DNA of 64,000 bases from Endozoicomonas sp965232255 (GTDB taxonomy: Bacteria > Pseudomonadota > Gammaproteobacteria > Pseudomonadales > Endozoicomonadaceae), in the NCBI GenBank assembly GCA_965232255.1, contig OZ246962.1, positions 2,666,001 through 2,730,000 on the forward strand, written 5' to 3'. The stretch's first letter is position 1, and every line of letters begins with the position of its first letter. Positions 1-7,178 of this stretch are shown in pieces. The translations under genes were made by a program, and so were the position numbers. The notes under the pieces were generated by a model. That model searched no databases, was not told the DNA's origin, and saw only the letters and a list, made by a program, of their open reading frames with translations.

Positions 1-37
1 CCCATTGTGGTGCGCTACCAGGCTGCGCTACGCTCCG
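1..37 (-). tRNA. tRNA-Pro(GGG), partial (5' half only)
   Basis: The first 37 bases are identical to the 5' part (acceptor strand, D arm, start of the anticodon arm) of the complete tRNA-Pro(GGG) at 58129-58205. The window begins inside the anticodon loop, so the anticodon itself and the 3' half are outside. Identity of the rest of the molecule is therefore inferred. Confidence 0.85.
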
Positions 38-87
38 ACACACAGAAAGTACAGAGCTTTATTCTTCTGTCCCCTCAGGTGTTGCGT

Positions 88-115
88 ATATTACCCGAAC
101 AGGAGGCGTTTGCAA
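88..115 (-). promoter_or_regulatory. sigma70-type promoter of the partial tRNA-Pro
   Basis: On the minus strand TTGCAA (110-115) and TAATAT (88-93) are separated by 16 bp, about 50 bp upstream of the tRNA 5' end. The second tRNA-Pro copy has the same arrangement (TTGCAA, 16 bp, TATTAT), with similar bases between and around the boxes. Confidence 0.6.
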
Positions 116-251
116 GCCCTGATGGGTGTTGATTTGCTGATTTCCTCACTGACCGGGTAAGAAGACATAATTTTGCGGGTTTTGACTATTCACTGTTCAT
201 TTTGCTGCTATAGCATAAGTCAATTTTATTGTTTGTCTATTGGAGGACGTA

Positions 252-896
252 ATGAAAACACTGCGTAACTGGCTGCTGGGAAGTGTTGCGATATTGATGA
301 CAACTCTGGCTGTAGCTATGGATCATGCCGGTACGGATCAGGCTGCCGACATGGAGCAATCCACTGATAAAAACACTGAACAGGTGATTCTGGCAACCAA
401 TAGAGGGGACATCGTTATCCAGTTGGACCCGAAAGCGGCCCCCATCACCGTGGACAACTTTTTGCAGTATGTGAACAGTGGCTTCTACGACGGTCTGGTG
501 TTTCATCGGGTGATTGATAATTTCATGATTCAGGGGGGCGGTTTCACGCCAGATATGAACGAGAGAGTGGCGCGCGAGCCGATCAAGAACGAATCAGAGC
601 TGGACGAACGCCTGGCCAACCAGCGCGGTACTATTGCCATGGCGCGCACGCAGTTGATTGATAGTGCCACATCCCAGTTTTTTATCAATCTGCGCGATAA
701 TAACTTCCTCAATGGTGAGCAGAACCGGCCAGGTTATGCCGTATTTGGTCGCGTTATTGAAGGCATGGAAGTGGTGGATGACATCGCCAAGTCGAGAACT
801 GGCAGCAGCGGCCCCCATAGTAATGTCCCGCTGGATCCGGTTGTTATTAACAAAGCGTACGTTGCCGGCCCACCTCCCCAGGCCAAAGCTTCTTGA
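252..896 (+). CDS. exported cyclophilin-type peptidyl-prolyl cis-trans isomerase
   Basis: This is a cyclophilin, which catalyses cis-trans isomerisation of proline peptide bonds, of about 214 aa. The N-terminus (MKTLRNWLLGSVAILMTT...) is a Sec signal peptide, so the enzyme is probably periplasmic like PpiA. The cyclophilin core follows with the family's TNRGDIVIQLD start, the FHRVI segment (catalytic Arg), the MIQGGG loop and SQFFINL. A start at 240 is possible, but the ATG at 252 has GGAGG five bases upstream and begins the signal peptide. About 45 acidic residues separate the signal peptide from the domain. The stop overlaps the ATG of tmcA (TGATG), which indicates translational coupling. 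The exact PpiA/PpiB orthology is not assigned. Confidence 0.9.
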   Translation: MKTLRNWLLGSVAILMTTLAVAMDHAGTDQAADMEQSTDKNTEQVILATNRGDIVIQLDPKAAPITVDNFLQYVNSGFYDGLVFHRVIDNFMIQGGGFTPDMNERVAREPIKNESELDERLANQRGTIAMARTQLIDSATSQFFINLRDNNFLNGEQNRPGYAVFGRVIEGMEVVDDIAKSRTGSSGPHSNVPLDPVVINKAYVAGPPPQAKAS

Positions 897-3079
897 TGCG
901 TCAAGGCGCTGATTGTGCTGGCAAGATCATTCAGTGGTTACAAGCGAGTGCCGAACAATCTGGCCATCGTCGTTTGCTGGTTTGTGCCGGGGATGCTCCC
1001 TGGTATCGCCAGCAAGCAACAGCCATCGTTGAAGCCTGTGAAGACATCCTATTGGTGGCAGAGCCTGCCGCCTGGCCAGACGTTGAGGTTATCTCTGCCG
1101 CTGCCTGTCTGGGCCGTCTCGGTCAGGAGCATGACAATATTATTTTTGATGCCTGGGCCGGGTTTGATGTAGATGCCTTTGGCGCCATCTCTGGAACCGT
1201 GCGTGCCGGTGGTGTCATGGTGTTGTTAACGCCACCGCTGAATCAGTGGGAGCAATTTCCTGATCCACAGTACCAGCGTATGGTCGTTTATCCGCAAACA
1301 CTGGCCGATATCACCGGCCACTACCTGCAACGTCTGGCGCGTCTGATCAGCCACGACGATCAGCTGAGCCTGCTTAGCCAGCATGCACCGTTGCGCCTGC
1401 AAGCCGATGATGCGCTACCAGCGTCAGCAGAGGTGCAACAAGCGGTTGAGGTGCAAGAGGGTATTGAACCTCCTTACATCACTGCTTGTCAGAAACTGGC
1501 CGTCGAGAAAATCCATCAGGTATTGCGCGGCCACCGTCGGCGCCCGCTGGTGCTGACCGCCGACCGTGGCCGGGGTAAAAGCGCCGCACTCGGGATTGCT
1601 GCCGCGCAACTGCTACTGGCTGGTGTTGAGCATATCGCCATCACCGCGCCGACAAAAAAGAGCACTGAGATACTATTCAAACATGCCAGACAGATGTTGG
1701 GCGATCAGCAGCAAACGCTGCTCAAACGGCTGGAATTTTTTGCGCCTGATGACCTGGTCCGCACGCTGCCAGCCACTCAGCTGCTGCTGGTGGATGAAGC
1801 GGCTGCCATTGCTGCGCCCCTGCTGGAGCGTATGCTGGCGCAATACAGTCGGGTTGTGTACGCCAGCACCATTCACGGCTATGAAGGGACCGGTCGAGGG
1901 TTTGCAGTGCGTTTTCGTGCCACCCTGGATCAACGCACGCCCCAATGGCAGGCGCTGAATATGGTTGAACCGGTGCGTTGGCGAGCCAATGATCCGCTGG
2001 AGGCGTTTGTCTTTCAGGCGCTCCTGCTCAATGCTAAGCCGTGCCAACTGGACGCCACCGACGATATAAATCCATCGTCGCTTATATTCCGGACTATCAC
2101 GCCGGACGAATTGCTCGCTGACGAAGCACTGTTAAACCAGCTGTTCGGACTGCTGGTGCTGGCGCACTACCAGACTCGCCCGTGGGACCTGCGCCATCTA
2201 CTCGATGGCGGTAATATACTGATCTACGGCGGCTTTGCTCCTGGCAATCGCTTGCTTGCTGTGCTGCTTGTTGCCCGTGAAGGTGGTATCGAGGCGACCC
2301 TGCAAGAAGATATCTGCTTCGGCCGACGCCGGGTACGCGGACATATCATACCGCAGTCGTTAAGTAATCATTTGGGGATTGCCGAGGCCATAATACCGGT
2401 GGGTTACAGGGTGATTCGGATTGCAGTCCATCCCGACTGCCAGCGTATGGGTATTGGCCGGTGTATGTTGCAGGCTTTGCAAGCAGACGCCAGCAAACAG
2501 GGTGTGGATTACCTCGGCACTGTGTTTGGTGCGACCGACGAACTGCTGCACTTTTGGCATGATGCCGCGTTTGTCCCGGTCAGAGTCGGCCTGTCTCGCG
2601 ACGGTGCCAGCGGCACCCATGCACTGATGATGCTGAAACCATTAACATCCCTGGTCTTGGTCAATACGGCGCGCCAGCGATTTGTGACCCAGCTCCAGTG
2701 GTTGCTGATGGACGAACTGAAGACGCTGGATGCTAGCCTGGTTGTCTTGTTGTTGCCCATGTTGTCGCCGGAGATTACAGCTGGCCAGTCATTTGCACTG
2801 GACGACTGGCAGGAACTGTGGTCTTTTACCCAAGGGCAGCGCCAATATGAAAATTGCCTGCATGCGGTGAAAAAGGCCGTCTGGCAAATTCTTGCTATCG
2901 CGCCGATTCCTGCATCCGAAGCCCGACTATTGATACAGCGCGTATTACAAGGGCATTCCTGGGCGCAGGTGGTTGATAGTTGTCGTTTACCTGGTGAAAA
3001 GCAGGCTCGGCAGTTGCTTCGGGAGCTGGTCAGGGCTTATTGTCACGTCCTCCATCCAGATAAGCAGGAGATAACGTAA
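896..3079 (+). CDS. tmcA: tRNA(Met) cytidine acetyltransferase TmcA
   Basis: TmcA makes N4-acetylcytidine at the wobble base of elongator tRNA-Met, using acetyl-CoA and ATP or GTP. At 727 aa it is slightly longer than the E. coli enzyme (671 aa). The order is typical: N-terminal DUF1726-like part, a helicase-like module with Walker A (TADRGRGKSAALG, near residue 224) and Walker B (LLLVDEAAAI, near residue 300), a GNAT fold (IRIAVHPDCQRMGIGRCML, acetyl-CoA loop, near residue 515), then the C-terminal tRNA-binding domain. A TTG at 893 is in frame, but the ATG at 896 overlapping the preceding stop is preferred. The stop overlaps the ATG of the glutaredoxin gene (TAATG), so three genes form one compact operon. 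Confidence 0.95.
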   Translation: MRQGADCAGKIIQWLQASAEQSGHRRLLVCAGDAPWYRQQATAIVEACEDILLVAEPAAWPDVEVISAAACLGRLGQEHDNIIFDAWAGFDVDAFGAISGTVRAGGVMVLLTPPLNQWEQFPDPQYQRMVVYPQTLADITGHYLQRLARLISHDDQLSLLSQHAPLRLQADDALPASAEVQQAVEVQEGIEPPYITACQKLAVEKIHQVLRGHRRRPLVLTADRGRGKSAALGIAAAQLLLAGVEHIAITAPTKKSTEILFKHARQMLGDQQQTLLKRLEFFAPDDLVRTLPATQLLLVDEAAAIAAPLLERMLAQYSRVVYASTIHGYEGTGRGFAVRFRATLDQRTPQWQALNMVEPVRWRANDPLEAFVFQALLLNAKPCQLDATDDINPSSLIFRTITPDELLADEALLNQLFGLLVLAHYQTRPWDLRHLLDGGNILIYGGFAPGNRLLAVLLVAREGGIEATLQEDICFGRRRVRGHIIPQSLSNHLGIAEAIIPVGYRVIRIAVHPDCQRMGIGRCMLQALQADASKQGVDYLGTVFGATDELLHFWHDAAFVPVRVGLSRDGASGTHALMMLKPLTSLVLVNTARQRFVTQLQWLLMDELKTLDASLVVLLLPMLSPEITAGQSFALDDWQELWSFTQGQRQYENCLHAVKKAVWQILAIAPIPASEARLLIQRVLQGHSWAQVVDSCRLPGEKQARQLLRELVRAYCHVLHPDKQEIT

Positions 3080-3327
3080 TGGATAGTTTTACTGTTTTTG
3101 GTCGTCCGGGCTGCGGTTATTGCGTGCGCGCCAAACAGCTGTTGGAAGCCAAGGGGCTCCCCTTCAAATACGTTGATATTCAGGCAGAGGGCATCAGTAA
3201 AGCGGACCTGTCCAAAACCGTGGGCAAAACCGTAGAGACAGTTCCGCAGATTTTTCATGGCCAGCAATACATCGGTGGCTGTACTGACCTGGAAGCTTAC
3301 CTAAAGGAAAAGGATACGAAGGACTAG
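3079..3327 (+). CDS. glutaredoxin, dithiol (CGYC) type
   Basis: An 82-aa single-domain glutaredoxin that uses glutathione to reduce disulfides in the cytoplasm. The active-site CGYC is at residues 12-15 (FGRPGCGYCVRAKQLL). The cis-proline region is TVETVPQIF, and the GSH-binding GGCTDL follows. The length matches GrxC-class proteins (about 83 aa). Last gene of the operon with the cyclophilin and tmcA. Its stop shares a CTAG with the stop of the convergent tus gene, so the two genes end on top of each other with no room for a terminator between them. Confidence 0.93.
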   Translation: MDSFTVFGRPGCGYCVRAKQLLEAKGLPFKYVDIQAEGISKADLSKTVGKTVETVPQIFHGQQYIGGCTDLEAYLKEKDTKD

Positions 3328-4220
3328 GCGTAGCGGTAAATCCTTGAGTACGGGTTATCACTGATCTTTACCAGGCGGGCATCGCTGCGTTGCAGTCGCT
3401 CCTGCCTGGCGTTAGGGTCAAAGGGCCGTATCCGGTTAAACTCCGGCAGCGGTTCCCCTCGTTTTAGCTGGATAAACAAGGGGAGGGGAGAGTTAATCTG
3501 GGCCGGATACTGTTTTTTCGCCTCCGGGTCCACTTGCCGGAGCACCTTGATCTCCTTTGACCAGGTAATATTGGCGCGCAAGTGCGGTGCCAATACACGA
3601 CGAATAACCACCACCTCATCCGCGGGCATTTTTTCCAATAGACGAATGTCGTCACTAATAGCGACAGAAGCCAAGTACTTTTTGCGAAAATGCTCGATGG
3701 CTTCGGCAGCGGTCAGGCGCACGGTACCGCTGTGACAAGCTGCCCAACTAAACCCGACGCGTCGGGGCGCCTCGGCAAACAGTTTTAGCTGGCGATAGCA
3801 CTGGACAAAGTGCAGGTGTTTCACCTGCAAACCACCTAGCAGCCCGTCACGCAAGTCCTCTGACGCTTGTTCAATGGCCTCAATATCATCCCCGAACAGT
3901 TGGCGAAAATCAGCAATTGCGCCTTTGAACTGTTCTCGAGCGCGGTTCAGCTGGTCACCCAGTTGTAACGTGCTGGCGGAGACACCAACCAGACCGGTAA
4001 GCCGGGCGGTTTCCTGTTTGTTCTGAGTCTCCACGTAGGTGAGCCGGGTTGCCGTCCGGGCAGCCATTTGCCGTCCATCATCTGGGGTATCTGCCGACGA
4101 CATGATCCAGATGGGCAACTGCTGGTCGGCTTGCACCGACTCGCAAAACAGACGATTTTGGTCCACCAGTTGGATCAGGGTATCGCGCACAGCAATGCGG
4201 GCAGCGGTTTCCTTACTCAT
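3324..4220 (-). CDS. tus: Tus-family DNA replication terminus site-binding protein
   Basis: A 298-aa protein that I match to Tus, the monomeric fork-arrest protein that binds Ter sites and blocks the DnaB helicase from one side. Length is close to E. coli Tus (309 aa). From memory of the E. coli protein, the best-matching stretch is the central part: RLTGLVG (E. coli RLPGVLC) about one third in, then CYRQLKLFAEAPRRVGFSW, which parallels AYRTL...LRFGWA with the same spacing, followed by TAAEAIEHFRKKYL. The C-terminal half carries SPLPLFIQL (E. coli TPLIALI). Identity is low, and residues of the fork-lock pocket cannot be aligned with certainty. The gene lies 10 bp downstream of pdxH on the same strand. 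Tus is rare outside enterics. Confidence 0.72.
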   Translation of the reverse strand: MSKETAARIAVRDTLIQLVDQNRLFCESVQADQQLPIWIMSSADTPDDGRQMAARTATRLTYVETQNKQETARLTGLVGVSASTLQLGDQLNRAREQFKGAIADFRQLFGDDIEAIEQASEDLRDGLLGGLQVKHLHFVQCYRQLKLFAEAPRRVGFSWAACHSGTVRLTAAEAIEHFRKKYLASVAISDDIRLLEKMPADEVVVIRRVLAPHLRANITWSKEIKVLRQVDPEAKKQYPAQINSPLPLFIQLKRGEPLPEFNRIRPFDPNARQERLQRSDARLVKISDNPYSRIYRYA

Positions 4221-4230
4221 TAGGCGCCTC

Positions 4231-4866
4231 TCAGGGGGAAAGTCGGTCGATGTGCCACAGGCTGTTGCTGCGGGTGTAGAGAAAACGGTCGTGTAGTCGG
4301 CTTGGACGCCCTTGCCAGAACTCGATTTTCTCTGGCACTACCCGGTAACCACCCCAGAAATCCGGCAGGGGGATTTTACCGTCGCGGAACTTTTGCTTCA
4401 TTTGCGCCAGTTTCATTTCCAGCACTTTACGCCCGGTAATCACCGAGCTTTGATGTGATACCCAAGCCCCCAGCTGGCTGCCTGTCGGACGACTGGTAAA
4501 GTAGCGCAGCGATTCAGCGGTGGAAATCTTTTCGGCCCGGCCCTGTATGACCACCTGACGCTCCAGGGCGACCCAGAGAAACATCAGGGCTACCTGTGGG
4601 TTGTCGTTTATATCCCGGGCTTTGTTGCTGCTGTAATTGCTGAAAAAAACAAAACCATTGTCGTCAAAATATTTAAGCAGAACTGTACGCAGTGCCGGCA
4701 CACTGGCAGCAGAGACCGTGGCCAGGCTCATGGCATTGGGTTCAGTCAATTGCGCCTGCTGCGCCTGGCGAAACCACAACTCAAACTGCCCGAACGGGCT
4801 GCTGAGCAGGTTCTCCCGACTGAGACCGGCCTGGGTGTACTCTTCTCTCAGGTGGCTAATATCCAT
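4231..4866 (-). CDS. pdxH: pyridoxamine/pyridoxine 5'-phosphate oxidase
   Basis: PdxH oxidises PNP or PMP to pyridoxal 5'-phosphate with FMN, the last step of vitamin B6 synthesis and salvage. The start MDISHLREEYTQAGL aligns with the family start; an upstream in-frame extension to 4899 adds 11 residues that the family lacks. Family signatures include LLKYFDDNGFVFFSNY (FMN phosphate region), GAWVSHQSS, and the C-terminal FWQGRPSRLHDRFLY...W.IDRLSP, the PdxH C-terminal dimerisation block. Length 211 aa against 218 in E. coli. It is followed at 10 bp by tus, probably on the same transcript. Confidence 0.95.
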   Translation of the reverse strand: MDISHLREEYTQAGLSRENLLSSPFGQFELWFRQAQQAQLTEPNAMSLATVSAASVPALRTVLLKYFDDNGFVFFSNYSSNKARDINDNPQVALMFLWVALERQVVIQGRAEKISTAESLRYFTSRPTGSQLGAWVSHQSSVITGRKVLEMKLAQMKQKFRDGKIPLPDFWGGYRVVPEKIEFWQGRPSRLHDRFLYTRSNSLWHIDRLSP

Positions 4867-4957
4867 AACGACGCTGCGCTGTTGAAATGATAAGACCAAG
4901 GTATTCTACCCATCGCAACCGGCTGTTGATAGCACGATTGGATTGATCGCACGGTCG

Positions 4958-5518
4958 TCAGTCGGTGGACTTGCCGTTGCCGGTCTGGATGTTGCAGGTC
5001 TGGATAAAATCAAACAGTTTGCTCTCGAACTCATCGCCGTAGTGGGCCACGGTCAGCGAGTTCAAGGGGTAGCCGCATACGGTGGAGGAAATACGGGTAT
5101 TTTGCGAGAAGCAGAAACACTTTTTGCCCAGTGTCAGCGCCGTGGCCAACTCAAAGCCGGCCCCGGTGGAAGGGTAGGTCAGGTCCCAGAGGCAGAAGCG
5201 GGCATTACGCAGACTGTCCAACCCCCAGTAATAGCAGGCGATCTCTTTGTGTAACTCCTGACTGGGTGAAACACGAAAAGCGTGTAGCTTTTGCACCTGT
5301 TCCTGCGTGCTGAGTTTGAGAAACTTCTCCGGAATGCTGCTGATGGAAGCCGATGAGTGGCTGTGCAGTTTGTCGTCCAGCACCACATCGGCATGGCATT
5401 GAAAACCATAGCTTCTGAGCAGCCCGCAAATATGAATGGCGCGGTCAACAATTTCCCGGGCCTGACTCTTTGAACGACTGGTTACGCTGGCACCATAAAA
5501 GACGACAGAGTCCTTCAT
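4958..5518 (-). CDS. nucleoside 2-deoxyribosyltransferase-like protein
   Basis: A 186-aa protein with an N-terminal FYGAS loop, like the start of the Rossmann-like NDT/DNPH1 (Rcl) fold, and WDLTYPSTGAGFEL near residues 111-124. In that family the corresponding D.(S/T)xPSxGxGxE motif supplies the catalytic Glu, here E123. Enzymes of this fold cleave or transfer the deoxyribose of nucleosides or dNMPs. It is preceded on the same strand by inosine/guanosine kinase, which supports a role in nucleoside salvage. The region between residues 45 and 95 is unlike family members I know, and the substrate is not predicted. Confidence 0.55.
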   Translation of the reverse strand: MKDSVVFYGASVTSRSKSQAREIVDRAIHICGLLRSYGFQCHADVVLDDKLHSHSSASISSIPEKFLKLSTQEQVQKLHAFRVSPSQELHKEIACYYWGLDSLRNARFCLWDLTYPSTGAGFELATALTLGKKCFCFSQNTRISSTVCGYPLNSLTVAHYGDEFESKLFDFIQTCNIQTGNGKSTD

Positions 5519-5550
5519 TGAGGCGTTCCTGGCAGCTGCAAACCTGTCAA

Positions 5551-5598
5551 CTATAGCAGTTACAATCTATAGCAGTTACCACCGATAGCAGTTGCAAC
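5551..5598. repeat. three 16-bp tandem repeats between gsk and the NDT-like gene
   Basis: Units at 5551-5566, 5567-5582 and 5583-5598 share the core ATAGCAGTT(A/G)C. On the minus strand each reads (T/G)G(T/C)AACTGCTAT. The array lies in the 103-bp gap between the gsk stop and the next start. Confidence 0.8.
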
Positions 5599-5621
5599 CG
5601 ATGCCTTGGCGCAAAACGCCT

Positions 5622-6920
5622 TCACTGCTCCCAGTAGCTGTCCTCCAGGCTCATTTCCCGTTCCGGCAATCCTCTAGACAGACGCGGTGAGCTTTGTGCC
5701 AGCACCTCGAAGCTGACCCGGTTGGCGTATTTGCACACCTGGGCAAAGGATGAGTAAGTGATCCAGGGCAAATTATGCTTGCCAGACGTGGGCAGCACTT
5801 GACGATGGTAGTGGTTGGCTGCCATATCGTGAATTACCGCCGCCAGGGCACCGTCACCGGCACCATTGGTATTTTTGATGTTTTTTGGGCCGCCCAGATA
5901 AGGGCTGATGTGTGAGTAAACCTGTGTGGTTTCCTGGCAATCACGACGGCGCAGCGGACGGCTGAATTCAAATCGGTTGAAGTCGCTGATGCTCCCGGAG
6001 CGAATGGGATTTTCCGTCTCCCGGGCCAGAGTTCGTTCGGTATAGCCACTCAGGTAAAGGCCCTCTGCCCCAGCCGTCAACAGCACCATATCCACCCATT
6101 CCAGCACGCACTGCGACGCCGAGAGTGGGTCTTGTTCGCCGGTCAGAGCTTCGGCTTCCTCTTCGTTCATGGCGGCAATGGTGACGTATTGTCGCAGGAA
6201 GTCGAGCAGCCGCTCCCGGATGGCGCTGACCAGTCCCCGCGTTCCCAGGGTCAGGACAACCGGCACATCGTGTTTGGTGGCCAGTTCAGCGGCTTTGATC
6301 GTGGCCTGGTAAATGGGCAGCGAATCATCCCCCAGAGTGTAGGCACACAATACCAGGGCGGAAGATTGGGCGATAATGGTCTCGTTAATAAATTCCGGCC
6401 CCAGCTGGTTCATGCAGCCAGGGCTTATGCCAAATGTACGTTCACCGTCGTTAGTAATCAGGGCAAAACAGCGACCAAGGGCACCATCCACCGGTTGCAG
6501 GCAGGTCAGGTCCACCTTGCTGCTGGTGTTGCACAGGTAGCGATAGCTGTAATCACCCACCTGGATGTTTTTGCTCATCACCCCAAATTGCACCGAGCGG
6601 TCATCGGCCAGAATGGAGTAGTTATGCAAGGCGTTACCGATGGTACCACCGGCAAACTGGTCTTCAATCAGCTGCTGCTCGCTCAGGAAATGGTAAAGGC
6701 GATTGGCCCGGTCATCATCAAGCCACTGGGAAGCACCTTTATCCAAGCCAAAATCCCGCAGTACTGCATCATCCACCCGGGCAGTGATATCCACCAGGTT
6801 TTGATCAATACCACAGACATAAGTGCTGGCCTGGCCAAATACCGTGCTTTCCATATCGAAACGGTTGTGGGTATTGACCGGGAAATAGTGCTTGATTTTG
6901 CGACGGCCGGGAAATTTCAT
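5622..6920 (-). CDS. gsk: inosine/guanosine kinase
   Basis: Gsk is a PfkB-family kinase that phosphorylates inosine and guanosine to IMP and GMP with ATP. The protein (432 aa; E. coli 434) follows the E. coli sequence along its whole length: start MKFPGRRKIKHYFPVN, FAGGTIGNALHNYSILADDRSV, YRYLCNTSSKVDL, GERTFGISPGCMNQLGPE, MNEEEAEALTGE, and the PfkB signature NTNGAGDGALAA with the catalytic Asp, ending in SPRLSRGLPERE. The ATG at 6920 gives the conserved N-terminus. The NDT-like gene lies 103 bp downstream on the same strand, so the pair may be a small salvage operon. Confidence 0.97.
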   Translation of the reverse strand: MKFPGRRKIKHYFPVNTHNRFDMESTVFGQASTYVCGIDQNLVDITARVDDAVLRDFGLDKGASQWLDDDRANRLYHFLSEQQLIEDQFAGGTIGNALHNYSILADDRSVQFGVMSKNIQVGDYSYRYLCNTSSKVDLTCLQPVDGALGRCFALITNDGERTFGISPGCMNQLGPEFINETIIAQSSALVLCAYTLGDDSLPIYQATIKAAELATKHDVPVVLTLGTRGLVSAIRERLLDFLRQYVTIAAMNEEEAEALTGEQDPLSASQCVLEWVDMVLLTAGAEGLYLSGYTERTLARETENPIRSGSISDFNRFEFSRPLRRRDCQETTQVYSHISPYLGGPKNIKNTNGAGDGALAAVIHDMAANHYHRQVLPTSGKHNLPWITYSSFAQVCKYANRVSFEVLAQSSPRLSRGLPEREMSLEDSYWEQ

Positions 6921-7178
6921 GATGGCAAAAACAACAAAACGAAAGAAGTTGTCGATTATTCCTAATAATTGTCTTGATGGCCAGTTTGAGCGTAAAGCAA
7001 GTTAAAGTTACTGTCCTGGCGCTGCCCTTTCTGTCATCAATACTACCACTGTCATATGATATTTATCGATAAAGGGCCAGTTCACGCTTTGGTTATGAAT
7101 GGTATGATGTCCAAAACCGTGAAAGCTGTTATGTTGGCAACGGATATCTTTTCACTTCGTACTCCAAAAGCTGAAATC

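Noticed and set aside
3962..3969. GTTGTAAC inside tus as a Ter site
   Set aside because: Only the 8-base core matches; flanking positions of the Ter consensus do not, and the bases simply encode conserved-length coding sequence.
6132..6965. 277-aa open frame on the plus strand opposite gsk
   Set aside because: It is fully antisense to the well-conserved gsk gene, with no family resemblance, and is a by-product of gsk codon usage.
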